NCBI GenBank assembly: GCA_026400275.1
Contig: JAPLPK010000130.1
Location: 1-43,194, forward strand
Length of the DNA: 43,194 bases
From: Burkholderiales bacterium
GTDB lineage: Bacteria > Pseudomonadota > Gammaproteobacteria > Burkholderiales > Burkholderiaceae_C
Direction of reading: 5' to 3'
Position 1 is the first letter of the stretch. Each line of letters begins with the position of its first letter. Below the pieces are notes generated by a model. That model saw nothing but the letters and a program-made list of their open reading frames with translations. It was not told the DNA's origin and made no database searches. This document shows positions 25,170 through 32,615 of the stretch, in pieces. Position numbers and translations under genes: made by a program.

Positions 25170-27302
25170 TCATCGCACGCGGGCACCTACCAGGGCGGCA
25201 TGCAGCATGCGCAGGCTATGCGGCTCGTTCAAAAAGCGCATTTTTTCTGCGGCTTGCTGTACGGCGTGGCCCTGGCGACCCAGTTGGCGCACGCGTTGGC
25301 GGCGGTGCTCGCCGCGCAGGCCTAGTCCGGTGTGGCGGGGGCCCAGGGCTTGCAGAGCCAGGCTGGCCAGACGCGGCAGGTCGGCCAGCCAGCTGCCGGT
25401 GGATGTGCGCACATGGCTGTCCTTGGCATAGGCCCAGGCTTGCTTCAGCACCGACGGGGACTGGGTCTCCTCGGGCACCAGCAGCCAGCCGGCATTGCGC
25501 ATGCGCTGGCCGAGTGCCCCTTGGCTGCTGAGCACGGTGAACGGTACGGCCAGCAGCAGCGGCAGGCCCATGGGCAACAGCCACAGCGCAGTGGCGGGCG
25601 AGATGGCGGCAACGCAGGCCAGCAGGCACAGCACGCCTAGGCCCAGGGGGCCAAAGCGCCGTGCTGCATCGGCCCAGGGCAGGTCATTGGCTTCGCGCGG
25701 AGGCGAGGTCCATTCCAGGCGCCAGCCGGTCAGGGCTCCCACCACGAACAGGCTGTGTGCAGCCATGCGCAGCGGCGCCTGCAGCATCGACAGGCCGGCT
25801 TCCAGCACGGTGCTGCCCACCAGGGCCAGACTGCCGCCAAAGCGGGCTTGTTCGCCACGCAACATTACGGCGGCCAGGCCCAGCACCCGGGGCAGGGCCA
25901 GCATCAGCGCGGTAGACGCCCACAGCGTCACCACGCCATGGTGGGACCAGGGCTGGAACTCACTGTCGTGCAGCCATAGGCAGGCGCCCAGCACGACGTA
26001 TAGCAGCCATAGCGGCGCAGACACATAGGACATGGCGCCGGTGGCCAGCATGGCGCGGTGGACCGGGCGCAGCCCAGGTTCGGCCAGCAGGCGGGCATTT
26101 TGCAGATTGCCCTGGCACCAGCGGCGGTCGCGTTGCAGCTCGGCCAGCAGGTGGGGCGGCTGCTGCTCGTAGCTGCCTTCCAGGTCATTCACTAGCCAGA
26201 CCTCATAGCCCGCACGGCGCATCAGGGCGGCCTCCACAAAGTCGTGCGACAGGATCTCGCCCGCCAGGGCACCTGTGCCGGGCAGGGTGGCCAGCGCGCA
26301 GTGCTGCATGAAGGGTGCCACGCGGATGATGGCGTTGTGCCCCCAGTAGTGGGCTTCGCCCAGCTGCCAAAACTGCATGCCAGCGGTAAACAGGCGACCG
26401 GTGACGCGGCTGCCAAATTGTTGTGCCCGCGCATGCAGGGTAGCGTGGCCGCAGGCGCGCGGCGCGGTTTGCAAGATACCGGCGCGCGGGTGGGCCTCCA
26501 TCAGGCGGGCCAGGGTGACCAGGGTGTCGCCGCTCATCACGCTGTCGGCGTCCATCACCACCATATAGCGGTAGCTGCGGCCCCAGCGGCGGCAAAAGTC
26601 GGCCACGTTCCCGGCCTTGCGGCGCGTGCGGTGCTGGCGCCAGCGGTAGTGCACCTGCAGCTTGCTGCCATGGGCTTGCATCTGGCTGCGTAAGTCTTGC
26701 CAGGCGCTCATCTCGGCCACTCGCAGATCGGGGTCGCTGGTGTCGGACAGCACAAACACGTCAAACAGCCGCTCGGCCCCGGCGTTCACCAGCGACTCGC
26801 AGGTGGCGCGCAGGCCCGCAAACACCGTGGCCACGTCTTCGTTGCAGATCGGCATGATGACGGCGGTGCGCGCGTCTGCCGGCAGGGTGATGCCGTCCGC
26901 GCTGCGGGCCGATAGTGCATGCCGGTCGCCGCGCAGCGTGACCCAGAAGCCCATTACGGCGGTCACCGTGCCGGCCGACACCCAGGCAAACAGCAGCGCG
27001 AACAGCCCTAGTTGCGCCGCCAGCAACCAGTCACTGCCCGCGCCGGGCTGGGCACGCCACAGCAGGGCGGTGGCAAAGGCCGTGGCACCGGCAATCCAGA
27101 ACAGCAGCCAGTTGCGGCGCTGCTGGGCAGCCGCTTCCCAGGCGGGTGTTTGTTGCTGCAATTGGGCGGCACTGGCGCGCCAGGGCGCGTCGCCAGGAGC
27201 TTGCTCTCCAAGCAGGCGGGCCATAAAGCCCAACCAGGCCAGGGCGGGCATGGAGCCGCGTTGGATGGGAGGCATCCCGGAGGTGTGTGCAGGTGTGGTC
27301 AT
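25170..27302 (-). CDS. opgH: Glucans biosynthesis glucosyltransferase H
   Basis: A 710-residue inner-membrane GT2 glycosyltransferase that builds the beta-glucan backbone of osmoregulated periplasmic glucans from UDP-glucose. Membrane segments lie near residues 65-80 and 95-115. The GT domain has TAVIMPICNEDVATVFAG, the DAD motif in YMVVMDADSVMSGD, and the NDLEGSYEQ and QRDRRWCQGNLQN (QxxRW) motifs. Several C-terminal membrane helices follow. E. coli OpgH is about 847 residues, so this one is shorter; the N-terminal part that in E. coli interacts with FtsZ appears reduced. Its ATG overlaps the opgG stop (27299-27302), so the two are coupled. Confidence 0.93.
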   Translation of the reverse strand: MTTPAHTSGMPPIQRGSMPALAWLGFMARLLGEQAPGDAPWRASAAQLQQQTPAWEAAAQQRRNWLLFWIAGATAFATALLWRAQPGAGSDWLLAAQLGLFALLFAWVSAGTVTAVMGFWVTLRGDRHALSARSADGITLPADARTAVIMPICNEDVATVFAGLRATCESLVNAGAERLFDVFVLSDTSDPDLRVAEMSAWQDLRSQMQAHGSKLQVHYRWRQHRTRRKAGNVADFCRRWGRSYRYMVVMDADSVMSGDTLVTLARLMEAHPRAGILQTAPRACGHATLHARAQQFGSRVTGRLFTAGMQFWQLGEAHYWGHNAIIRVAPFMQHCALATLPGTGALAGEILSHDFVEAALMRRAGYEVWLVNDLEGSYEQQPPHLLAELQRDRRWCQGNLQNARLLAEPGLRPVHRAMLATGAMSYVSAPLWLLYVVLGACLWLHDSEFQPWSHHGVVTLWASTALMLALPRVLGLAAVMLRGEQARFGGSLALVGSTVLEAGLSMLQAPLRMAAHSLFVVGALTGWRLEWTSPPREANDLPWADAARRFGPLGLGVLCLLACVAAISPATALWLLPMGLPLLLAVPFTVLSSQGALGQRMRNAGWLLVPEETQSPSVLKQAWAYAKDSHVRTSTGSWLADLPRLASLALQALGPRHTGLGLRGEHRRQRVRQLGRQGHAVQQAAEKMRFLNEPHSLRMLHAALVGARVR

Positions 27303-28831
27303 AGGGCAGGCAGGATGTAAGTCCAGGTTTCGCTGACCGTGTCAGGGCCGGCGGTGAGGTAGGCGCGCAGTTCCACGGGGCGCGCGGGGTCCAGGGTCTT
27401 GACCCGCAGGGCTAGGCGCCAGGCGCCGGTGGCTTCCACGCGGTAGACGTTCTGCTCGGTGATGTGGCCATTGCTGTTGGCGCTAACCACGGCCTTCAGC
27501 TCGCCGCTGCCGGGCAGGGCCGGGCCGTTGAAGTCCACGATGAATTGCTGCTCGTTCTGCGCCAGGGCGGCAAAGCTGCGGCCCACGCGGGTCTGTGTCG
27601 CCCAGGCCTGGGGTGGGCGCTGCTGGGCTTCACCCTGCCAGTCCACGCGCCATGACACGTCCAGCGGCTGGCCGGGGGCAGGCAAAGTGGCCGGCACCCA
27701 GTAGGCGACGATGTTGTCGTGGGTTTCGTCGGGCGTGGGCAGTTGCATCAGCTCCACCCGGCCTTTGCCCCAGTCGCCCAGCGGGGTGATCCAGGCGGAG
27801 GGCCGGCGTTCGTAGCTGGCTTCGCTGTCCTCGTAGCTGCTGAAGCTGCGGTCGCGCTGCATCAGGCCAAAACCCTTGGGCGATTGGGTGGTGAACGAGG
27901 TGACCAGCGGCTTGCGCGGGTTTTGCAGCGGGCGCCACAGCCATTCGCCTTCGCCACTGGCGACCATCAAGCCGTCCGAGTCATGCACTTCGGGGCGGAA
28001 GTCGTCGCGGCTGGGCTGGTTTTCGCCAAAGTTGAACATGCTGGTCAGCGGCGCAATACCCAAGGTGCGTATCGGGTTTTGCGGCGATGCGCGCAGGAAC
28101 AACCGGGCCTTTACCGTCATGCTGGTGGTGGTACCGGGGGTGATCTCGAAGCGGTAGGCACCCGACAGGCGGGGTGAGTCCAGCAGGGCCAGCACGGTCA
28201 GGGCCTGGGCCTTGGCATCGGGCCGCTCGATCCAGAAGTCGGTGAAGCGGGGGAACTCCTCCGGCCCGCCGCCCGCGCTGTCCACCGCCAGGCCTCGCGC
28301 CGACAGGCCGTAGTGCAGGCCTTTGCTCAGCGCCCGGAAGTAGCTGGCGCCCTGGAACACCACCAGCTCGTCCTTGTAGGCCGGGTTGTTCAGCGGGTAG
28401 TGCACGCGAAAGCCGGCGTAGCCTATGTCGCCCCAGCTTTGCGGGTTCAGCGCGTTGGCGCCGTAGCTGAAGTTTTGTGGATCAAAGCGAAATGCCCGTT
28501 CGCCTTCGGGCGTGAGCTCGTGCAGGCGTACCGGCTCGGTCTGGTACTTGCCCAGGTGGAAGAACATCAGCTCGAACGGCAGCTGCTCGGCGCGCCAGGC
28601 TGCGCGCTCGGGCTTGAAGCGGATGTCGCGCATCTGGTCGTAGCTGAGCTGGCGCAGCGCCTGGGGTGTCTGGCTGGGCACCGGGCTGTAGGGCTGTGCC
28701 GCCAGGGTTTGGGCGCGATCTGCGAGCGTATCGAAGTCGGTGCGCAGTGGCGGCGCTGCAAAGGTGGCGGGTGCCGCTAGAGCCGATAGCACCAGCAGGG
28801 CGGATAGAGATGTGCGTGTAGTACAGGTCAT
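27299..28831 (-). CDS. opgG: Glucan biosynthesis protein G
   Basis: A 510-residue periplasmic protein needed for glucan backbone synthesis or modification with OpgH; length equals that of E. coli OpgG (511). A Sec signal peptide occupies residues 1-25 (TSLSALLVLSALAAPATFA, cleavage before APPLRTDFD). The mature domain shows the family pattern YDQMRDIRFKPERAAWR, YFRALSKGLHYGLSARGLAVD, and FRFDPQNFSYGANALNPQS. The ATG at 28831 is the first start after an in-frame stop, and no Shine-Dalgarno precedes it. A consensus sigma-54 promoter ends only about 13 bases upstream, so the mRNA would start about 2 bases before the ATG. See the GlrR, IHF and promoter entries. Confidence 0.95.
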   Translation of the reverse strand: MTCTTRTSLSALLVLSALAAPATFAAPPLRTDFDTLADRAQTLAAQPYSPVPSQTPQALRQLSYDQMRDIRFKPERAAWRAEQLPFELMFFHLGKYQTEPVRLHELTPEGERAFRFDPQNFSYGANALNPQSWGDIGYAGFRVHYPLNNPAYKDELVVFQGASYFRALSKGLHYGLSARGLAVDSAGGGPEEFPRFTDFWIERPDAKAQALTVLALLDSPRLSGAYRFEITPGTTTSMTVKARLFLRASPQNPIRTLGIAPLTSMFNFGENQPSRDDFRPEVHDSDGLMVASGEGEWLWRPLQNPRKPLVTSFTTQSPKGFGLMQRDRSFSSYEDSEASYERRPSAWITPLGDWGKGRVELMQLPTPDETHDNIVAYWVPATLPAPGQPLDVSWRVDWQGEAQQRPPQAWATQTRVGRSFAALAQNEQQFIVDFNGPALPGSGELKAVVSANSNGHITEQNVYRVEATGAWRLALRVKTLDPARPVELRAYLTAGPDTVSETWTYILPAL

Positions 28832-28843
28832 TGCCGGTACTGG

Positions 28844-28859
28844 TGCAAACCCTATGCCA
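28844..28859 (-). promoter_or_regulatory. Sigma-54 (-24/-12) promoter of opgGH
   Basis: The minus strand reads TGGCATAGGGTTTGCA, a full match to TGGCAY-N5-TTGCA with the required ten bases between the invariant GG and GC. Transcription would start near 28833, two bases before the opgG ATG. It is preceded by an IHF site and two GlrR-type palindromes. Confidence 0.8.
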
Positions 28860-28877
28860 CTGAAATACTTCTTTAAA

Positions 28878-28890
28878 TATCAATGACTTA
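28878..28890 (+). promoter_or_regulatory. IHF binding site between GlrR sites and opgG promoter
   Basis: TATCAATGACTTA fits the IHF consensus WATCAANNNNTTR at every fixed position. Its centre is about 51 bases upstream of the predicted start, between promoter and enhancers, where IHF normally bends DNA for sigma-54 activators. Confidence 0.7.
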
Positions 28891-28932
28891 CATGGTTTTC
28901 TAAGAATTTGGGGCTGATTTTTTGCCAAAAAG

Positions 28933-28950
28933 CGTCGCTGATCAGCGACA
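28933..28950. promoter_or_regulatory. GlrR-type enhancer site, promoter-proximal
   Basis: CGTC-GCTGATCAGC-GACA: one base off TGTC-N10-GACA, the site known for E. coli GlrR. The inner 16 bases 28934-28949 are a perfect palindrome. The centre is about 109 bases upstream of the predicted opgG transcription start. Confidence 0.7.
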
Positions 28951-29006
28951 GCTATGCTCCCGGGTATCCGCCTGCGTCTTGCAAGCTATTGATTCATAAA
29001 GATAAA

Positions 29007-30416
29007 TCAGCTGTCGCCAGCTGGCGACAGGCCGCTTTCTGGCTCGCCGTCGGGCGGCTCGGCGCGGAACAGACCGGGCGTCAGCCCGTGCTTTTGCAGC
29101 AGGCGGTAGAACTCTGTGCGGTTCTTGTCGGCCAGCCGGGCAGCATCGGCCACCTGGCCGTCGGTCAGCTTCAGCAGGCCCACCAGGTAGCTGCGTTCAA
29201 AGCGGTTGCGCGCTTCGGTAAAGCCCAGCACTTCCACCGTGGGTACGCGCAGGGCGCGCTGCACTAGGGCCAGCGGCACCAGCGGCGTGGTGGCCAGGGC
29301 GCAGACCTGCTCCACCACGTTGTGCAGTTGGCGCACATTGCCCGGCCAGGCGGCGGTGGCCAGCAGGCTCAGCGCATCCGGGGCAAAGCCTTTCACCGGC
29401 TTGTGGTACTTGCTTGCCAGGCGCTGCAGAAAGTGCTGCGCCAGCAGGGCGATGTCTTCGCGCCGGTCGGCCAGCGGGGGCAGGGTGAGGGTGACTACGT
29501 TCAGCCGGTAGTACAGGTCTTCGCGGAAGTCGCCCTGGGCCAGCGCGGCCTCCAGGTCGCGGTGGGTGGCTGAGAGTATGCGCACGTCCACATCCACCGA
29601 CTGCTGGGCACCCACGGGCCGTATCTGCCGCTCTTGCAGCACGCGCAGCAGCTTGACCTGCAGGGTAGGCGGCATGTCGCCGATTTCGTCCAGAAACAGG
29701 GTGCCGCCGTTGGCTGTTTGGAACAAGCCCCGGTGGTGCGCCACTGCGCCGGTGAAGGCGCCTTTGACGTGGCCAAACAGCTCGGACTCCAGCAGCGCCT
29801 CGGGAATGGCGCTGCAGTTCACTGCCACAAAGGCACCGTGGGCACGCGGGCTGGCGCGGTGGATGGCGCGTGCCAGCAGCTCTTTGCCGCTACCGCTTTC
29901 GCCGCGTACCAGCACCGATGCGTCACTGGGCGCTACCAGCCGCGCCTCGGCCAGTACCTCGTCCATCACCGCCGAGCGGCTCACGATCTCGGCGCGCCAG
30001 GCCTCGCCGGCCGAGCCCGCCACCGGGCGGCTGGCGGTAGACAAGGCCAGGGCCCGGCTCACCGCCGCCAGCAGCTCTTTGCCGTCAAAGGGCTTGGTCA
30101 GGTAGCTGAACACGCCGCGCAGCGTGGCGTCCACCGCGTCGGGGATGCTGCCGTGGGCGGTCAGCAGTATCACCGGCAGGCCTGGGAAGCGCGACTGTAC
30201 GGCGTCGAACAAGCCCATGCCGTCCAAGCCCGGCAGACGCACATCGCTCAGTACCAGCTGCGGGCGCAGTACCTCCAGCCGGGCTAGCGCGGCCTCGGCA
30301 TCTACTTCGGCGGTGACGGCATAGCCGGCAGCGCCCAGGCGCAGCGACAGCAGGCGCAGCATGTCGGGGTCGTCGTCTACCACCAGGATCTGCGGCTTGC
30401 CGCCCGTGGTGCTCAT
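29007..30416 (-). CDS. glrR: Sigma-54-dependent response regulator, GlrR (QseF) family
   Basis: A 469-residue NtrC-type activator. The receiver domain has DDDPDML at 14-20, phospho-acceptor Asp58 (LVLSDVRLPGLDG) and Lys108. The AAA+ domain has Walker A GESGSGKE at 172-179, the sigma-54 contact GAFTGA at 219-224 and Walker B GGTLFLDEIGD. The C-terminal HTH (about 425-460: GQVADAARLADKNRTEFYRLLQKHGL) closely resembles that of E. coli GlrR. It is encoded with qseG and glrK and overlaps qseG by four bases (ATGA). It probably binds the two TGTC-N10-GACA sites just downstream and activates opgGH. Confidence 0.93.
   Translation of the reverse strand: MSTTGGKPQILVVDDDPDMLRLLSLRLGAAGYAVTAEVDAEAALARLEVLRPQLVLSDVRLPGLDGMGLFDAVQSRFPGLPVILLTAHGSIPDAVDATLRGVFSYLTKPFDGKELLAAVSRALALSTASRPVAGSAGEAWRAEIVSRSAVMDEVLAEARLVAPSDASVLVRGESGSGKELLARAIHRASPRAHGAFVAVNCSAIPEALLESELFGHVKGAFTGAVAHHRGLFQTANGGTLFLDEIGDMPPTLQVKLLRVLQERQIRPVGAQQSVDVDVRILSATHRDLEAALAQGDFREDLYYRLNVVTLTLPPLADRREDIALLAQHFLQRLASKYHKPVKGFAPDALSLLATAAWPGNVRQLHNVVEQVCALATTPLVPLALVQRALRVPTVEVLGFTEARNRFERSYLVGLLKLTDGQVADAARLADKNRTEFYRLLQKHGLTPGLFRAEPPDGEPESGLSPAGDS
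29012..29029. promoter_or_regulatory. GlrR-type enhancer site, distal, inside the glrR 3' end
   Basis: TGTC-GCCAGCTGGC-GACA is an exact TGTC-N10-GACA site within a perfect 20-bp palindrome (29011-29030). It overlaps the last codons of glrR. The centre is about 188 bases upstream of the predicted opgG start and 79 bases from the proximal site. Confidence 0.75.
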
Positions 30417-31000
30417 GGCGCTTTCCCCATGCTGCGCGGCGCCAGGGACCGCTCGATGGCCTTCAGCGCCTCCAGTTGCTCGGTCAACTGGTCTATGCGG
30501 CGCTGGTTGTCGCGCAGCTGCTGGCTTTGCCGGGCGACTTGTTCTTCCAGCCGCTTTTGTTCAGCAGCCCGTGCAGTCAATAGCGGCAGCCAGCCTGCCC
30601 AGGCCGCAGCGGTGGGTTCTGTGGAGTTGGCCAGGCCTTCGAGCTGGGCCTGCGCCCGTGCGGCATCGCCGGGGGTGCGGGTGTGCAGCCAGGCCAGGGC
30701 CAGATGCACCATGCCGGCCGGTGTGGCGGGCTCGGCCGCCAGCCGGGAGGCCAAGCCGGACGCTGTCTCGGGGGCGGCCAAGCGCAGCGCATCCTGCCAT
30801 TGCTGCAGCTGGCGGCCGGCCTGGTCCGCCGGGCTTAGCGGCGAAGGCATGGGTACCAGTTTGACCACCGGCGTGGGGTCGGGTGTATCCACGGGGACCT
30901 TGGCTGGCTGCGGCTGTACCGGCAGGGTTGGCGTGGCGCTGCAGGCGACCAGTACGCACAGGCTCCAGAGGCTCAGATTGCGGATCAGTAACTTAAACAT
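30413..31000 (-). CDS. qseG: QseG-like outer-membrane lipoprotein
   Basis: A 195-residue protein. The signal peptide FKLLIRNLSLWSLCVLVAC ends in a lipobox with the lipidated cysteine followed by Ser, so outer-membrane sorting is expected. A Pro-rich linker and helical repeat-like middle (ADQAGRQLQQWQDALRL) precede a C-terminal coiled coil (EQKRLEEQVARQSQQLRDNQRRIDQLTEQLEALK). Position between glrK and glrR is that of qseG (yfhG) in enterobacteria, where the lipoprotein stimulates the kinase. Sequence conservation is low, so the name rests on order, size and topology. The ATG at 31000 is chosen over a frame from 31042 because it begins the signal peptide; it overlaps the glrK end by 8 bases. 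Confidence 0.8.
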   Translation of the reverse strand: MFKLLIRNLSLWSLCVLVACSATPTLPVQPQPAKVPVDTPDPTPVVKLVPMPSPLSPADQAGRQLQQWQDALRLAAPETASGLASRLAAEPATPAGMVHLALAWLHTRTPGDAARAQAQLEGLANSTEPTAAAWAGWLPLLTARAAEQKRLEEQVARQSQQLRDNQRRIDQLTEQLEALKAIERSLAPRSMGKAP

Positions 31001-32420
31001 GTGAGGTGTCCAGAGGCAAAACGATTTGAAAGCAGGCACCACCGGTGTTGGCCATGGCGCGCACCAGCCCGCCGTGGGCGGCTACCTGCTCGCGCACGAT
31101 GGCCAGGCCGATGCCGCTGCCGCGCGGCTGGTTTTGTGGCTGTATGTGGCCACGGAAGAAGGGGTCAAAGATGTGTTCGCGCTCGTCCTCGGGTATGCCG
31201 GGGCCGCTGTCGCTGATCTCGAACACCACCTGGCTGCTCAACGTGCCCACCCACCATCGGATGCGCCCGCCCGGGGGGCTGAAGCGCACGGCGTTGGACA
31301 GCAGATTACCCAGCGCCATGCCCAGGCGCTCCGGGTCTACGGGGTGGCTGAGTGTGGCGTCGCCTTCTACCGCCACGCTCAGGCTACGGGCCTGCCAGCT
31401 CAGCCGCTGGGCTTGCACCACACCGTCCAGCAATGTACGCAGCACCGTGGGGCGCCGCTGCAACTGCCGCGCGTCGAATGCGGCGGCGTTGTAGCGCAGC
31501 AGGTCTTCGATTTGCTGCTGCAGCACGCCGGTGTTGTGCTGCAGTATGGCCACGATCTCGGCCTGCTCGCTGCCCAGGGTGCCGCCCACGCCTTCTTGCA
31601 GCAGGGCCACGCCCTCGCGCAGCGCGGCCAGCGGGGTTTTCAGCTCGTGCGAGGTGTGGCGCAGAAAGCGGGCCTTGTCTTCGTCCAGCTCGGTCAGCCG
31701 CAGGCGCAGCCAGTCCAGCTGGCGGCCCAGGCTGGCCAGGTCGGCCGGGCCGTGTATTTGTATGGCCTGCTGCAGCCGGCCTTCACCTAGCGCCACGATG
31801 GACTGGCCCAGGCGGCGCAGCGGGCGCGTCAGCCACAAGCCAAACGCCAGTGCCGCCACCGCTGCCGCCACGATGGCCACCAGCACCTGCTGCACCTGGC
31901 GGTTGCGCTGTTCTTCCAACGCGTTTTGCACCTGCTGGTTGTGCTCGGCAATGCTTTGCTGCACCTGCTGCGACAGGCCGCGCGAGATGCCGTCCAGCGT
32001 CTGGAATTCTGCCGCCACCGCATTGCCCCGGCTGGGGCGCGGCACGCGGTCATCGGCCAGCTGGCTGCGGATGCGCACGGCCGAGGCCAGCCACTGCTGG
32101 GCCAGTGCGGCTGTGGGCGGGTACTGGCCCAGGGGCAGCAGCAGGGCCTGGGCCTGGTTGGCAGCATCGTCGAAGCGCTGGCGCAAGGCGTCATCGCCCA
32201 GCACCAGGTACTGGCGGGCGGCGCGTTCCATGTCGGTGCTGCGCTCGGCCAGGCCTCGGGTCGCCAAGTTCAGCTGTGTACTCTGCTGCCCGTTCGCCCG
32301 GCTTTGCGCTAGCACACCTTGCAGCGCCTGTAGGCCGCTGAGCGACACCGCACCTAGCAGTGCGGCAATCAGCACAAAGGCCAGCAACAACAGTTGGCGA
32401 AAGGAGGCGCGTAGGGTCAC
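30993..32420 (-). CDS. glrK: Sensor histidine kinase, GlrK (QseE) family
   Basis: A 475-residue inner-membrane kinase, the cognate sensor of GlrR. A first membrane segment spans residues 9-30 (QLLLLAFVLIAALLGAVSL). A helical periplasmic region of about 150 residues precedes a second segment near 178-197 (VLVAIVAAAVAALAFGLWLT) and a HAMP linker. The H-box is FLRHTSHELKTPLAALREG with His258. The N-box LGNLLSNAVRFSP and the G-boxes DSGPGIPEDE and GSGIGLAIVREQV complete an active ATPase. It is the first gene of a tightly overlapping glrK-qseG-glrR operon. Confidence 0.92.
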   Translation of the reverse strand: MTLRASFRQLLLLAFVLIAALLGAVSLSGLQALQGVLAQSRANGQQSTQLNLATRGLAERSTDMERAARQYLVLGDDALRQRFDDAANQAQALLLPLGQYPPTAALAQQWLASAVRIRSQLADDRVPRPSRGNAVAAEFQTLDGISRGLSQQVQQSIAEHNQQVQNALEEQRNRQVQQVLVAIVAAAVAALAFGLWLTRPLRRLGQSIVALGEGRLQQAIQIHGPADLASLGRQLDWLRLRLTELDEDKARFLRHTSHELKTPLAALREGVALLQEGVGGTLGSEQAEIVAILQHNTGVLQQQIEDLLRYNAAAFDARQLQRRPTVLRTLLDGVVQAQRLSWQARSLSVAVEGDATLSHPVDPERLGMALGNLLSNAVRFSPPGGRIRWWVGTLSSQVVFEISDSGPGIPEDEREHIFDPFFRGHIQPQNQPRGSGIGLAIVREQVAAHGGLVRAMANTGGACFQIVLPLDTSHV

Positions 32421-32540
32421 GGCGTGGGGGGCAATTAGCCCGACAAAAAGGGGTGGCTTCAGTATAAAAGCCGGTGCTGCACTGCAGCATCTGAAGATGT
32501 AATGGCCTGTAGCTGACGTTGCAGCGCATTTGGGGTTTCA

Positions 32541-32610
32541 AGCCTTTTAGGCCTCTGGTGCATGTATTACCTGCGCAAGTAGCTATAAAAATAGTAGCGA
32601 TATAGACTGT
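32541..32610. repeat. Dispersed Comamonadaceae-type repeat abutting the ycaQ start
   Basis: The stretch from AGCCTTTTAGGCCTCTGGTG to GCGCAAGTAGCTATAAAAAT and ATAGTAG is of a type I recall from intergenic regions of this family. It shares the AGCTAT and TGCGC words with the hairpin repeats at 4632 and 14024. It ends about five bases before the next ATG and may hold its -10 region. Confidence 0.5.
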
Positions 32611-32615
32611 TTGCC

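Noticed and set aside
28482-28928. 148-codon minus frame starting upstream of opgG
   Set aside because: It overlaps opgG out of frame, crosses the regulatory region and gives a basic, low-complexity product after the first residues.
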